Assembly: GCA_032622095.1 (NCBI GenBank)
Contig: CP136069.1
Coordinates: forward strand, 87,382,958 to 87,446,957
Direction: 5' to 3'
DNA length: 64,000 nt
Source: Siphonodentalium dalli
Lineage: Eukaryota; Mollusca; Scaphopoda; Gadilida; Siphonodentaliidae
This document shows, piece by piece, positions 22,211 through 32,544 of the stretch. The number at the start of each line of letters is the position of its first letter. Position 1 is the stretch's first letter. Below the pieces are notes generated by a model. The model had not been told where the DNA came from and searched no databases. It saw only the letters and a list, made by a program, of their open reading frames with translations. The position numbers and the translations under genes were made by a program.

Positions 22211-24221
22211 AATGGCCGTTTAGGTGCGCCAAATAGCCATAGTATGGCCTCCAAATATCAAAACAACAGTACCTGAGCTTATTCTGATTTGCCACATTTA
22301 GCATTATCTGCATGGACCAGTTTCCGTCTCTTCGTCAGATTAATCTATCTCTCTCACACCATCACAGTTTTCTACACTTCTTTTTAGAAAGGTTCCACTA
22401 ATCGGAATATTTCAAACAATACATATGCCGGTGTCTCGAAAGCTGGGAATTCTTATCCTTATTCTTGGCGATCTTCATTCGTGGTATAGCTTATGGTATA
22501 ATTCAGATGCTACATATGGGATCTGAGCGTTATTTTGTGCGATAAACTAGAAAGGAATGTGGTTGATGCGTATACTAGCTTTCAGAAGGACCTCGCTATC
22601 GGCGTATTTTCAGCTTTGGTGACCTAATGGGGATAACAACATATACACCTGGTGATCTTACCAAACAGCCACTTCTCATTATATGGTTCATCAATTCACA
22701 TACTCATCTAATGCACTGACGTACCCGGACAACTTATGTATATGGCTTTGGATGTTGAAAGCCAGATATTTGACGGATGCCATTCTGCTAAGTGCCACCG
22801 CAGACGCTACGATTAAAATCCTAAGTGGGGAAAATTGTAGGTGGAAAAATCGTAGCTTGCCCGCAGACGCTACGGTGCTGCGATGTTCGCAGCTACGATT
22901 TGATCAACGTGATCGATCACATGATAGCAAAATGTTATCCCACATTCTCCGCAGGATGCAACTAAATACATATGACATGTATCTCAATGTTCTAAACTAA
23001 ACAAGTTGATGTTGAAAGTTCAAGTGAAATTGAATATTTTTTTAATTTTGACATTTTTGTACCTGTCAACTCAACAGGCTCAGCTGCCCCAATTGAATTT
23101 CAATAATTGGGGCAGCCCTCTACTCCTTGCCTGATATGTGGTATAGGCCTGCACTCCCTGTCGCGCCACACCTCCACCAATGTGGCCTGTTTTTGTAAGT
23201 GCAAGAAGTTTGTAAACTTTGCGCCATTTTTGAATGTTTTCTTTTCGTGGTATTTACAACATGACCAGTGCGACAGTGGTCATGTGACAGCTACGATCGC
23301 GCGCATTGCCAAGGTCACGCCACGATTTTCCTGGTAAAATCAAACAGTGCTTGATTGCTACGATTTGGCTACGATATTGTCGTGGGCATGCACATTGGAT
23401 GCTTCCTCCTGAGATTTTCCCCACTTACGATTTTAATCGCAGCGTGTGCGGTGGCACTAAGGCGTAGAAGACCATAATGCATAACATACCCACACGTCTT
23501 GACCATGAAAAAAAAAAAAATCTTGTTGCGTACAGCAATTGTCTCATTGAACAAATTCAAGCAGATAATAACAATACACACGGTGTTAGTTTGTGGGCAT
23601 GTGTCATGATAGTGGAAATGAAATTAGACCATGACTGCACCGCCCTTCTTTGGGTATGTTTTAGATTCAGACATGATCTCATGTGTTGCTTTGCTTTCCT
23701 TGTATGCTAAGATTGTTCCCATCCGTTTGGAAGCCGTTCACAATCAACTGGACCAGGCATGTACCACTGGCTACTACCACATAAGCCCCACCCAGACTGG
23801 GGTGTAGTCTTAAAGACGATGCCTTTCATAGTTGGTTGATATGTCATACACACACTGGGTGGTGGTCGGTATGGTTCAAGAAAGTACAAATGCCATCAAC
23901 ACAAGGGTGAAATGTTCAACGCGAAGAACATCCAGAGGAATGTTACGTTGATGAGATCTTGCATTCAGTTCAACATCTGTTGGGTACACCAAGTGATTTC
24001 TTGGCAACATCACCATTCCAACCATTTTACCATCATGACGTATGTCCACAAACTAACACCGCGAGTATTGTTCTTCTCTGCTGGGAGCTATTCGACGAGA
24101 CGACTGCGGGACATCACACAGTTTCCTTAGGATCATGGTCAAGAAGTGCGGGTAGTCGGTACATTATGGTCTTCTCCTTAGCAGATATACATCTGTCCAA
24201 GGGAATGAGACAGCTATCAAC

Positions 24222-25085
24222 TAGGGGTGCCATGATTAATCGTATAATCGATGAACCGTTGATAAAGCCGATAATCGATTACCATTGCCATAGTCGATTA
24301 ATCTGCGTTATTTATTTCAGACGTCGGAAAATGCCGGGTATTATTGAATATGGTGTTTCTTTTACACAGTTTAATCTACAACCGAAGGGTTAACAACATC
24401 AATTTAATCAAAGAGATTCCGACAACATGAGTACTACTAACTTATGTTGCAAACACTCGGCAGTTCATTTGATGATGCGACATGGTTACTCTTCGGCCCA
24501 TTGTATATTCTACAAATCGGTGGCACTGCAGCTTTGAACTTATGGCGACGTCGTTGTATATAAATTTAAACTTGACAGGTGGCACTATGGCTTTGAAATG
24601 TGCCGACTGTCACCTTAGATGTTACTAATACAGGTTATCGTGTATCATACTTAACTTGTTCTAAGTCCTGTAATTTGCGGGTGGGGGCACACGTTTGTGA
24701 TTGTTAACCACGCACTGGATGTTTGATGAAACTTATAGTTTCTAACTTTCCTACTTTTATATTGTTTGTATGTTTGGCTATTCATAACTCAAATCAATCG
24801 CAACATTCGTTCAAATGAACTCACAAATATTATAATCATAACATCGCCGAGAACTGTGGTGGTATTCAATACATTGTGTTCATTGGTCATTAACAGTGGT
24901 TTATGATGCACTTTATTAATGTAAAAAATTACATCAGCCGATGCCACAATCAGCGACAGTGCATTTAACCAATAGGCCATATTACGAAAATCTTCCACTG
25001 AAGTTATTAGGTACGATTAATCGATTATAGTCGATTATTGACAACCGATTATCGATTATCAAAATCAATAATCGTGGCACCTCTA
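24222..25085. mobile_element. hAT-type MITE in the centre of the large palindrome
   Basis: 864-bp element with ends TAGGGGTGCCATGATTAATC and (inverse) TAGAGGTGCCACGATTATTG, flanked by an exact 8-bp duplication CTATCAAC (24214-24221 and 25086-25093). Subterminal CGATTAATCG/CGATAATCGA motifs match those of the 878-bp MITE at 7.96 kb, and a GACGTCGGAAA motif is shared internally. The two are likely members of related families. No transposase. Confidence 0.92.
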
Positions 25086-25779
25086 CTATCAACCTTCGAA
25101 ACAATGCCGAAGTTGTCCACATATGCCAATGCGTTCGCTAAGTTTGTGAGTTGACGAACCATCTATTGAGAAGTGACTAGCTAATTGGTTCGCCAGGTGT
25201 ACATGTCGTTATCCCCATGGGGTATGAGACACATACATAGAGATGGCATTATGCAAGCTTGTATACTCATCGACCATATGCCTTTCTAGTTCAAGATGAC
25301 GCACAAATCCCATATTAAGCATATTTAAAATCGCAAGCTAGACACCGGAGAATGAATTGTTTGAAACGTTATGATTAGAGGGACCCTTCTCCCAGGAGGT
25401 GTTGAATACATTGTCGATGTGAGCGACCCAGATTTCCCAGACAAAGAAATGGAAGCTGGTCCAGATAATTATGGACGTGATGTGGCAAATCAGAATCTGT
25501 TATCAGGTAATTGTTCTAATATTACTATTCGGCGCACCTACGGTTACGGCCATTATCGGTACTAAGTGGAGAATGGATTTCGAAATGCCACATCGCGATA
25601 TTAATGGTGGGTTTTCGACTTTCCAGAAGGATACGAGCCATTTTATGCATTTTTATACGTATTAAGTTAAACTAATAGATTGTTTATGTACAGTTTCGTC
25701 CACACATATTGATATTATGACAAAAAGTTGAAATTAGTATGTGAAAATATCTATTTCTTTTCAACTTCTGGCCGCCAAT

Positions 25780-26790
25780 TTAGCCGCCATCTTGACTGTG
25801 AGTATCAATTGCCAAAACGCAAATGAATACTTCATATCAGTATTCCATTTCAACATGTAATGGGGGGTAGAAATCGCGAAACATTAACGCCCATCGTAAG
25901 AAAGTATAGGAAATTAATGAATGCAGGCCTGTTTTAAAATTTTGGTGGCCATTTTGGCCGCCATGTTCGATTTGGAAAACAATTTCTTGTACCTCAGTAT
26001 TTCCAACTCCATGAGTGGAGTTTTCTCGACAATAGTATCCAATGATGTGAATATGAGGGCATTTCGGTGCCATTGTGGCGCCATTTTGGAAACTTTTATT
26101 TGGATCTGGTACAATGACAGTTCTTCATCTAAGTGTTCCCAATTCACAATAATAAGCAGGTGTGGAGTTGTCGTGACAATAACGCTCACTGATGTTAAAA
26201 TCAGCGATTTTCGGCAATTTTTCTATTTCTGGTGGCCATTTTGGCCGCCATCTTGGATTTGGGTGAATATTCCTCAACTCAGGTATAAGAGGAATCATAG
26301 CTCGATTATCTCCTGCACATATATGCATGGGTGTTGTTATGATAGCAATAACTTTCATTGATTCGCAACATTACATCGTGTTATTAGCGTCGATTCGGCT
26401 TTGACCTATTATATCGGCATTTGGGAAAACGTGATATCGGACAAAAATATCCCACAATTAATATATATTATGATCCTATTGTGTTCGTCAATGATTCTTC
26501 TATACGATAAATGTATAAAATCACGCTAAGGTGCCAATATATTCCCATAGAGACAAACAAAAAGTGGTGAAATGTCAGAAAAATAGCATATTTTCACATT
26601 TCGGTGGCCATCTTGGCCGCCATATTAGATTATGGTGTCGGACTTTTGGCTAATTTGTAAGGGTCATATATTGGCATAACGAATCGAGCAGAAAACAAGA
26701 CCGCTTTTGATATAATCTTTACGATAACGGCGATCAAAGAGACCTGGTGCATATAAAAAATGGACGCCATCTTGTCTGGAGTCTCTGTGG
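25780..26790. repeat. Subrepeat array with GGCCGCCATCTTGG motifs (right arm)
   Basis: Inverse partner of the array at 20.95-22.21 kb, with GGCCGCCATCTTGG-like motifs at about 25.78, 25.95, 26.07, 26.23, 26.60 and 26.76 kb. Open frames here have similar peptide translations on opposite strands in the two arms because the DNA is inverted, not because of shared genes. Confidence 0.75.
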
Positions 26791-27529
26791 CCACTTTTTG
26801 TTCTTGTTAACAACCGAAAAAAATTAGAGGAGACATTAAGAAAGAAAATTAGTGGGGTGAAATTGAGTCCTGGTGTGCAGAGGTCGACCAATATCTCCTC
26901 GACTACGTGTGTTTCTTTTCGCGGGAACAATTTTCTCTGTTCGATCGCAACTTGAGTTGCAACCTGTTCGATGTGAGAGAATTTAGCAAAAATATTTCAG
27001 TTCCATCCTGTAGTAAGTGACAGTTCGTAAAGCCGAACTGCACATAGAACAACATAGATCTGAATAAGTATCTGTTGTGTCTGAAACTCAAGATAGAATT
27101 CATCTTTGTTTTTAAATGACAGGATATAACTGGCTTTATAAGTATGTTTTATTTATATGACATAATGGTTCTAAGAAATAGTGTTTTTATGCAGAACGGA
27201 CAGAAAAGAATAGCTAATATCACCGCGAAAAAAATAGATACTGCTTAGGGGCCGGTACCGTTAGACGCGGAATTTGATGCCGATTCCAACGATACCCATA
27301 CGGATGTTTCGTACCAGCATGTCACTTAGGACAGAATGGAAATCAGGTCGCGAAGTGTCAAAAATTCATATACCAAATTTGGTGTTTGAGTAATCCTGTC
27401 TTGGATGAATTCTATATCAAAACAAGAGTGGAAGGGGTTAAATAAACAATACCAAAATCCATACAGATGAAGAACATGCTAAGAAAAATCTAGGTAAGAA
27501 ATATGAGGCTGTGATGTGTCCTAAACAAA

Positions 27530-28078
27530 AATTAAAGGTCAAAATGCAAAAATTTAATTTTTTGTTTTTAAAGTTATGTCCCTAGCTCTGCCCCTATTTG
27601 ACCCAGTGACCCCATTTGAACAAATCTGAACCCCAGTCACCCAAGGTCTCTCTGTACCAAATATAAGCTAAATCGGCCAAATATTTTTTTAGAAAGAAGT
27701 CATTGTAAGAATTACTATGAGTTATGGCCCTGGTTTCTCAACTAATTGACCGGGTGACCTCATTTGAACAAATCTGAACACCAGTCACCCAAGGACCCTC
27801 CATACCAAATATTAGCTAAATCGGCCCAATGGTTCTGAACAAGAAGTCGTTGTAAGAATTACTATGGAGGAATAGAGTTATGGCCCTGGCTTCGCAACTA
27901 TTTGACCCAGTGACCTCATTTGAACAAATCTGAATGAGAGTACCTAGGGAACATCCACACCAAATATGAACCAATTCGGTATGATGGTTTCAGAGTAGAA
28001 GATGTTTTAAAAAAGTTGACGGACGGACGGACGGATGGACGGCTCCACGGACGGACGACGGACGAGGAGTGATGACTA
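27530..28078. repeat. Tandem array with a unit of about 145 bp, ending in (ACGG)n
   Basis: Three units share GTTATGGCCCTGG, CCAGTGACCTCATTTGAACA, ACCCAAGG and AAATCGGCC phrases. It ends in an ACGGACGG microsatellite (28.02-28.08 kb) and then CTCCACCGGAGACTTCGTCT. This array style is frequent in marine invertebrate genomes and lies at the right end of the 9.8-kb hAT element. Confidence 0.82.
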
Positions 28079-28426
28079 TAGCTCCACCGGAGACTTCGTC
28101 TCAGGTGAGGTAAAAACTCACTTGCCAAAATTTTTGCCAAATGAAAATAATATTTGCCAAATGAAAATATTTTTTGCCATTGGCAAATTTGTCAAGTGGC
28201 AACGCGAACCCTGAAGGCAACTGGTTATGAAAACGTGATGATAAAGTTCAAAATGGCAGCCAAAACAAACAAAAATTCTGATAAATTACCAGCTTCTGTT
28301 CGTGCCTATATGTCTATCCTGAATAACAAATTCAATGTACTTTTGATATGAAATTTCAAACTAATGCTATGTCAGCCAAGAAAATTCCAACAGTTGAAAT
28401 ACATCCCTGAACCTAAGTATACTTAC

Positions 28427-28604
28427 CCGTAATCCAAACAATGAGCAGCTGTCACTACCCAACTGGGATTAATTATGGTGCCACCGCATGTAAATGTTGA
28501 TCCATGGTACAGCACAACCTGCCATGGGTGTTTACCCAGCCATGTTAGTCTAGCATACAGCAAACTCGGAGCAATTGTTCGGGTTAGCTTTGGTAAACCG
28601 CAAT
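28427..28604 (-). CDS. Exon H: trypsin-like protease domain, N-terminal part with catalytic His
   Basis: The exon (178 nt, phase 1 to phase 2) follows acceptor TTATGTTTTAG and ends at donor GTAAGT. It starts with CG, the conserved linker cysteine that ties the stem to the protease domain, and runs to [19 protein letters not shown], then [23 protein letters not shown] carries catalytic His57, and PWQV, TCGG and WVVTAAHC are canonical S1 (chymotrypsin family) motifs. The segment between CG and HPWQV reads [17 protein letters not shown] then TWLGK, and contains no R-IVGG or R-IIGG activation site. The new N-terminus that forms the salt bridge with Asp194 in active trypsins is therefore not evident. 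Either activation is unusual or the protein is no longer an active protease. Confidence 0.93.
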
Positions 28605-28869
28605 CTAAAACATAACAATGAGATATGTGTGCAATCTTTATATTCATTAACGAAGCATCTGTAAAATCACCACATGTAAGAAATAAATACGCTGCGCAAG
28701 TTTCGGTGGTCAAAATTGACTATAAAAACAAAATACCTGATCAATTTTGAGATGAGAAAATTTACACTGCACCAATGAGTTGCGCAAAAACTGTAAAATA
28801 TATATATATAAGTGAAGCCAGTATGGTATACCAATATGAATGTGCAGTGCCTATTCTTAATAATTGCCT

Positions 28870-29002
28870 ACAGTAATGCCCTAAGTAATTGACTCCTTAA
28901 CCACAGCAGAATTATGGGTAACTTTTCAGGATTTAGTCGGAAATATGGCTTGTTGCCATTCATCGGAAAGCTCTCCCCGAGAGCATTCCGATGAATGGCA
29001 AC
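28870..29002. mobile_element. Foldback MITE FB-1 (left arm and part of centre)
   Basis: Starts ACAGTAATGCCCTAAGTAAT and runs through the centre GGAAAGCTCTCCCCGAGAGC before breaking off in GATGAATGGCAAC. The rest of the right arm is lost. Confidence 0.82.
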
Positions 29003-29266
29003 ATCAAACATAAATGAGCAACTACTGTAGACACACATCAGTAAGCCTGGGTGGCCCATGAATTTATCTTCGGAGGTCGGATATCGACCATTGACATAAA
29101 TGATAGAATTATAGGCATTCAGGTCCAAATTTCTAAAACTAGTTACATTTACATTTTTCATGTTTATCTACCTTCGACTAATTACACACTTTACTTTTAA
29201 AATTAATATATCGAAAAATTATCAACGCTGTGTGGCAGCTATCGGGCATTAGGTACAATTATACTC

Positions 29267-29518
29267 ATGGTAGACTTCAATGCTACCCTCTATAAAGGCG
29301 ATGAATGCTGTAAAGTACTGAAGTGTCTCGTTGACGAACTTGAGCTAGTCTCAACACATATATTCGCTCAAGATTCAGCTCAATTGCCAATATTTGTATC
29401 TCCCTCGGGATTAAGTGGCTCCGTAATTGACCACATTTTTGTTCACAAAATGGATAAATACAACATAAATTGCTTCCATGTTCTCGACGATGATGCATTA
29501 AATGTAACGAATCATTGA
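29267..29518 (+). pseudogene. LINE-2 endonuclease fragment
   Basis: Open frame of 83 codons. VDFNAT corresponds to the GDFN motif of APE endonucleases (G changed to V). It ends VTNH and a stop, where intact elements usually have SDHLP. The preceding residues TIIL are in frame upstream of the listed start, so the true start is not here. The endonuclease nicks the target DNA before reverse transcription; this copy is dead. Confidence 0.72.
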
Positions 29519-29614
29519 CCTATCACAACAATACTCAACATTGAGCTAAGCATTGAATCTGAACTCAACACTAACTCCGATAGACCCAGATTAAAATGAA
29601 AAAAAAATTCATCA

Positions 29615-30124
29615 ATGCAAGAAAACATTCAAACTTATCAAAGTGACTTACAGACATTACTACCTCATTATGAAGTTGAGGACACACACTTACTAGACAC
29701 TTATTACAATGATCTCATAAGCGCGATCTCTAACTCGGCTCAGATGAACATACCTCAGACATCATTCAAACCCTTCCTTAAATCATTTTGGAATTCACAC
29801 TTAAAAAGCTTACGAAATACACTAACATACTATCGTTCTCTTTGGTTGAACGCAGGTCACCACAGAGGAGAGGTTAGCATTGAATTCTCATGTTATAAAG
29901 AGGCTAAGCGCACCTTTCGCAGAGAATATCGCAAATACTCAAAACAACATTTAGATTCAATTAACGCAGATATTGATAGGTGTGCTGAGGCAGACCAGAG
30001 TGCGTTTTTCAAATTATTCAATGCTAAACGAAAATCTAACGATGTTCTTTCGAATTCAGTTTTTAAACACAATGGTAATATTCTGAGAGCCCTGGCTGAA
30101 ATAGGGATGGGCATCATATTATGA
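29615..30124 (+). pseudogene. LINE-2 linker region between endonuclease and RT
   Basis: Open frame of 169 codons with KSFWNSHLKSLRNTLTYYRS, KEAKRTFRREYRKYSKQHL and KLFNAKRKSNDV. This matches the basic, Trp/Tyr-rich connector found upstream of RT in jockey/I-type LINEs, where K-x-x-FR-R-x-R and a later RKS motif are common. A frameshift separates it from the RT. No independent function expected. Confidence 0.7.
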
Positions 30125-30516
30125 AACAATGTTTTCTAACCCACTGGTGAGCCCTGATTTTGGTCAAAACCACTACAAATCAATGTAGTTATAACGAAAG
30201 AACTTTCTGAACATTCATTCAGCCCAATAGATGAACGGGTAATATATCCAGTAACCTAATCTGAAGTCAGCTCCCTTCTCAAATCTCTTCCGCATAAAAA
30301 AGCTGCAGGATGGGACAACATAAATTATGAACACTTTGTATACAGTGGTGATTCGATTGTACAGTGCATTGCATTTTTATTTTCAAACATGATTGAACTT
30401 GTGAATGTTCCACAAAATGCAAAATTGGGTGTCATTTGCTCATTATATAAAGGAACGCCTAAGCCTCGTGACAATTTTGACAGTTACAGAGCGATAACTC
30501 TATTACCAGTAATTTA

Positions 30517-30880
30517 CAAAATGTTTGAAACAATATTTTTCAAAATAAGAAAAATATATATCTCCTAGAAGTATCTTGCACACTGAACTATATGGTATAG
30601 TCCCAATTTTAATAAGGAAGGGTTAACAACCCCTGAGTTGAAAACGGTACAAAAATTCTATGGTACATTCTATCATGTTTCATGACCTCCTGTAACCTCT
30701 GACCACGTGATCTCCAAATGACCATTTAACTCGAAGCCAGATAGCATTCTCTCACTTTTTCCCACATTAGGACATTCCTCGTGAGTGGGGTGGGTGTGAA
30801 ACCCTGGGAGGGAGCTCAGAGTTCAGTGGGCAAGATACTTCTAGGAGATATATATTTTACTTATTTTGACAAATATTGTA
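30517..30880. mobile_element. Small inverted-repeat MITE with inverted LINE flank
   Basis: TCTCCTAGAAGTATCTTGCA (30.553 kb) recurs inverted at 30.82-30.85 kb, giving a MITE of about 295 bp. LINE sequence just left of it (CAATATTTTTCAAAATAAGA) is repeated inverted just right of it (TTATTTTGACAAATATTG). So either the flank was duplicated in inverse orientation or the element captured flanking DNA. Internal sequence AAGGAAGGGTTAACAACCCC matches the right end of the adjoining 6.9-kb element. Confidence 0.72.
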
Positions 30881-31565
30881 TCTCCGTCAAAGTTATCTTG
30901 CCCACTGAACTATATGGTATAATATAGAATTTTCTGGCAGGTGGAGGCCACGAGGAAAGATAAACACTCCTATGCACCTCAATCAAAGAACTGGATTGAC
31001 CTGATAACCTACAATATGTACAATATCACCATAAGCCAATGTATGTAATTACACCATAAGACTAATACATGTTGGCCAGCTACCAGAGGGCCCAAACTAA
31101 ACAAATAGTGGTGACTTGGATTGAAGGCCCTGCAAATAAAGTAGATAGTTTCAGAAAGACATGGAGACTGAGATGACCTCCGCTTCGGAGCTAAGAGCTA
31201 GCAATGTATGAGTTGAGTACTTGCCGGAAGGGAAGAAATATCTATTTCCTGATGAAAATTTAGGAGGATTTCGCAATAATGCATTGAATGGGCTAACCCA
31301 TGTGCAGACAAAGACAATAAGGAAAAAACAGCCTTATAAGGGACATGAAGAAACAACAAGAGGCAAAGGCCTCAAATTATAAAGGAGACCCCTATAAAAA
31401 CAAGAGAACCAATCCCCAAGTCAATTCTTGAGGGGGGCAGTGTCCTAGTATGAGATCTAGCGCCGGATGAAAAAACGGCTGCCAGCTCAAACAGGGCCCA
31501 GACACCCACTAATCCAAGATATGCCATTGTCTATAAGGATTGAGATATCATGGACATATAATCTG

Positions 31566-31642
31566 TACTAATAATAATAATAATAATATTTGTATAGCGC
31601 TTATCCCCAATAAGCGGGCCCTAAGCGCTTGACATAAACATA
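31566..31642 (-). repeat. LINE-1 3' tail shared with a SINE at 61.8 kb
   Basis: On the plus strand: (AAT)n, then TTTGTATAGCGCTTATCCCC and GGGCCCTAAGCGCTT. The SINE end at 61.80-61.85 kb reads TTTGTATAGCACCTATCCCC and GGGCCCTGAGCACTT. The two tails align over about 48 bp. Confidence 0.82.
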
Positions 31643-31674
31643 AACAAGAAATATAAATATACACAATATCAAAG

Positions 31675-32526
31675 TCACTTTCTGAAACGCCGTGCAAACA
31701 AGTAAGTTTTCAATGACTTTTTAAAGTCGTCAAGAGATGGTGACTCTTTTATGTTCAATGGCAGAGGATTCCATGCATTTGCGCATGTTACTTTGAAAGA
31801 TCGGTAGCCAACCGTGATCAAATTAGCACCAGATGGTGTCAAAAGAAGTTTGTCCTCTGAACGAAGTGATCGGTGTGGGACATACGGAACAAGGATATCA
31901 CTGAAGTATGCTGGAAGAGATTTTGGGTCATGGGTTGCTTGATATGCATATGTAACAAGTTTATAAATAATCCTATCTGTCACAGGTAGCCAATGTAGTT
32001 CTTGCAACATTTCATCTGTGTCGTCAGATCTTTTACGACACAGAACTATCCTTGCAGCAGTGTGTTGCAGACGCTGAAGCCTGGTAATTTGGATAGATGG
32101 TATACCAGCCAAAAGAGAGTTGCAATAGTCAAGTCGACTGAGAATCAGAGATGAAGCAAGTTTTTTAGCTGAGTCAGTGTTTATGTATTTCCTCATTTGA
32201 CCCAGTTTTCGAAGTTCAATGTATATTGTCTTGCATATCTGGCTAATATGTGATGTCATAGAGAGTGATCTATCCAAAAATACACCAAGGTTCTTCGCCT
32301 TATCTGAGAAATAAACTTGGTTACCATCAATAGTCATAACATCTATGCCCACCTTTTCTATGTATGACGGCTTAGACACCCACATTACTTCAGTTTTGTC
32401 ACTATTTAATTTTAGTTTATTAGCCAACATCCACGATTTCACAGAACCGATGCAGTTTTCCATTACAGTGAGAAGAAAATATGGGTTATCACCAGAAATG
32501 TAAAGCTGTGTATCATCAGCATACAT
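31675..32526 (-). pseudogene. LINE-1 RT motif C and C-terminal domain
   Basis: Open frame of 283 codons continuing the RT after the TGA. MYADDTQLY holds the catalytic YADD. Then follow NSDKTEVMWVS and NLGVFLDRSLSMTSHI, and the C-terminal block SRLDYCNSLLAGIP, LQRLQHTAARIV and LQELHWLPVTDRIIYKL that characterises CR1/L2-like elements. The listed Met is an internal residue of the original frame, six codons after the TGA. Confidence 0.9.
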
Positions 32527-32544
32527 GTGAGCAGAGACACTGTG

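Larger units (their letters stand above)
20218..27353. repeat. 7.1-kb inverted-repeat structure
   Basis: The outer ends are inverted copies (TCGCGACCTGATTTCCATTC at 20.22 kb and its inverse at 27.33 kb). Arms at about 20.82-22.68 kb and 25.15-26.91 kb align in inverse order over most of their length, for example AACTTCACCCCACTAATTTT versus its inverse at 26.85 kb, and AATGCCGGTATAATAGGTCA versus the inverse near 26.4 kb. Arms are interrupted near 20.3-20.8 and 26.9-27.3 kb. A smaller inverted pair (22.78-22.93 and 23.27-23.47 kb) sits in the left centre. Arms contain a subrepeat of about 170 bp with AAGATGGCGGCC-like motifs. No protein-coding gene recognised. Confidence 0.85.
18436..28213. 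mobile_element. 9.8-kb hAT-type element without a transposase
   Basis: Left end CAGGGTTTGCCAAATGAAAT and right end (inverse) CAGGGTTCGCGTTGCCACTT are flanked by an exact 8-bp duplication AAGGCAAC (18428-18435 and 28214-28221). Repeated TTTGCCAAATGAAA motifs mark both subterminal regions. CAGGGTT ends with 8-bp duplication are typical hAT. Inside lie a 7.1-kb inverted-repeat structure (20.2-27.35 kb), which itself contains another hAT MITE, and a tandem array (27.5-28.1 kb). I find no transposase frame, so this is a large non-autonomous or composite element. It sits in the intron between trypsin exons H and I. Confidence 0.85.
29235..30547 (+). mobile_element. Non-LTR retrotransposon LINE-2, 5' segment (endonuclease to early RT)
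   Basis: Degenerate LINE coding sequence on the plus strand, 5' truncated. The C-terminal part of an APE endonuclease is visible (LMVDFNATL, and VTNH in place of the usual SDH), then a linker domain and the first RT blocks: KKAAGWDNINYEHF, GVICSLYKGTPKPRDNF and SYRAITLLPVIYKMFE. Stops and frameshifts interrupt it. At about 30.55 kb it is broken by inverted-repeat elements and resumes at 37.75 kb. It lies in the intron between exons G and H of the host gene and in the opposite direction. Confidence 0.85.

Noticed and set aside
28868-29161. 97-codon minus-strand frame beginning MKNVNVTSFRNLDLNAY
   Set aside because: Half of it is FB-1 sequence and the rest matches no family; splice signals were not found.
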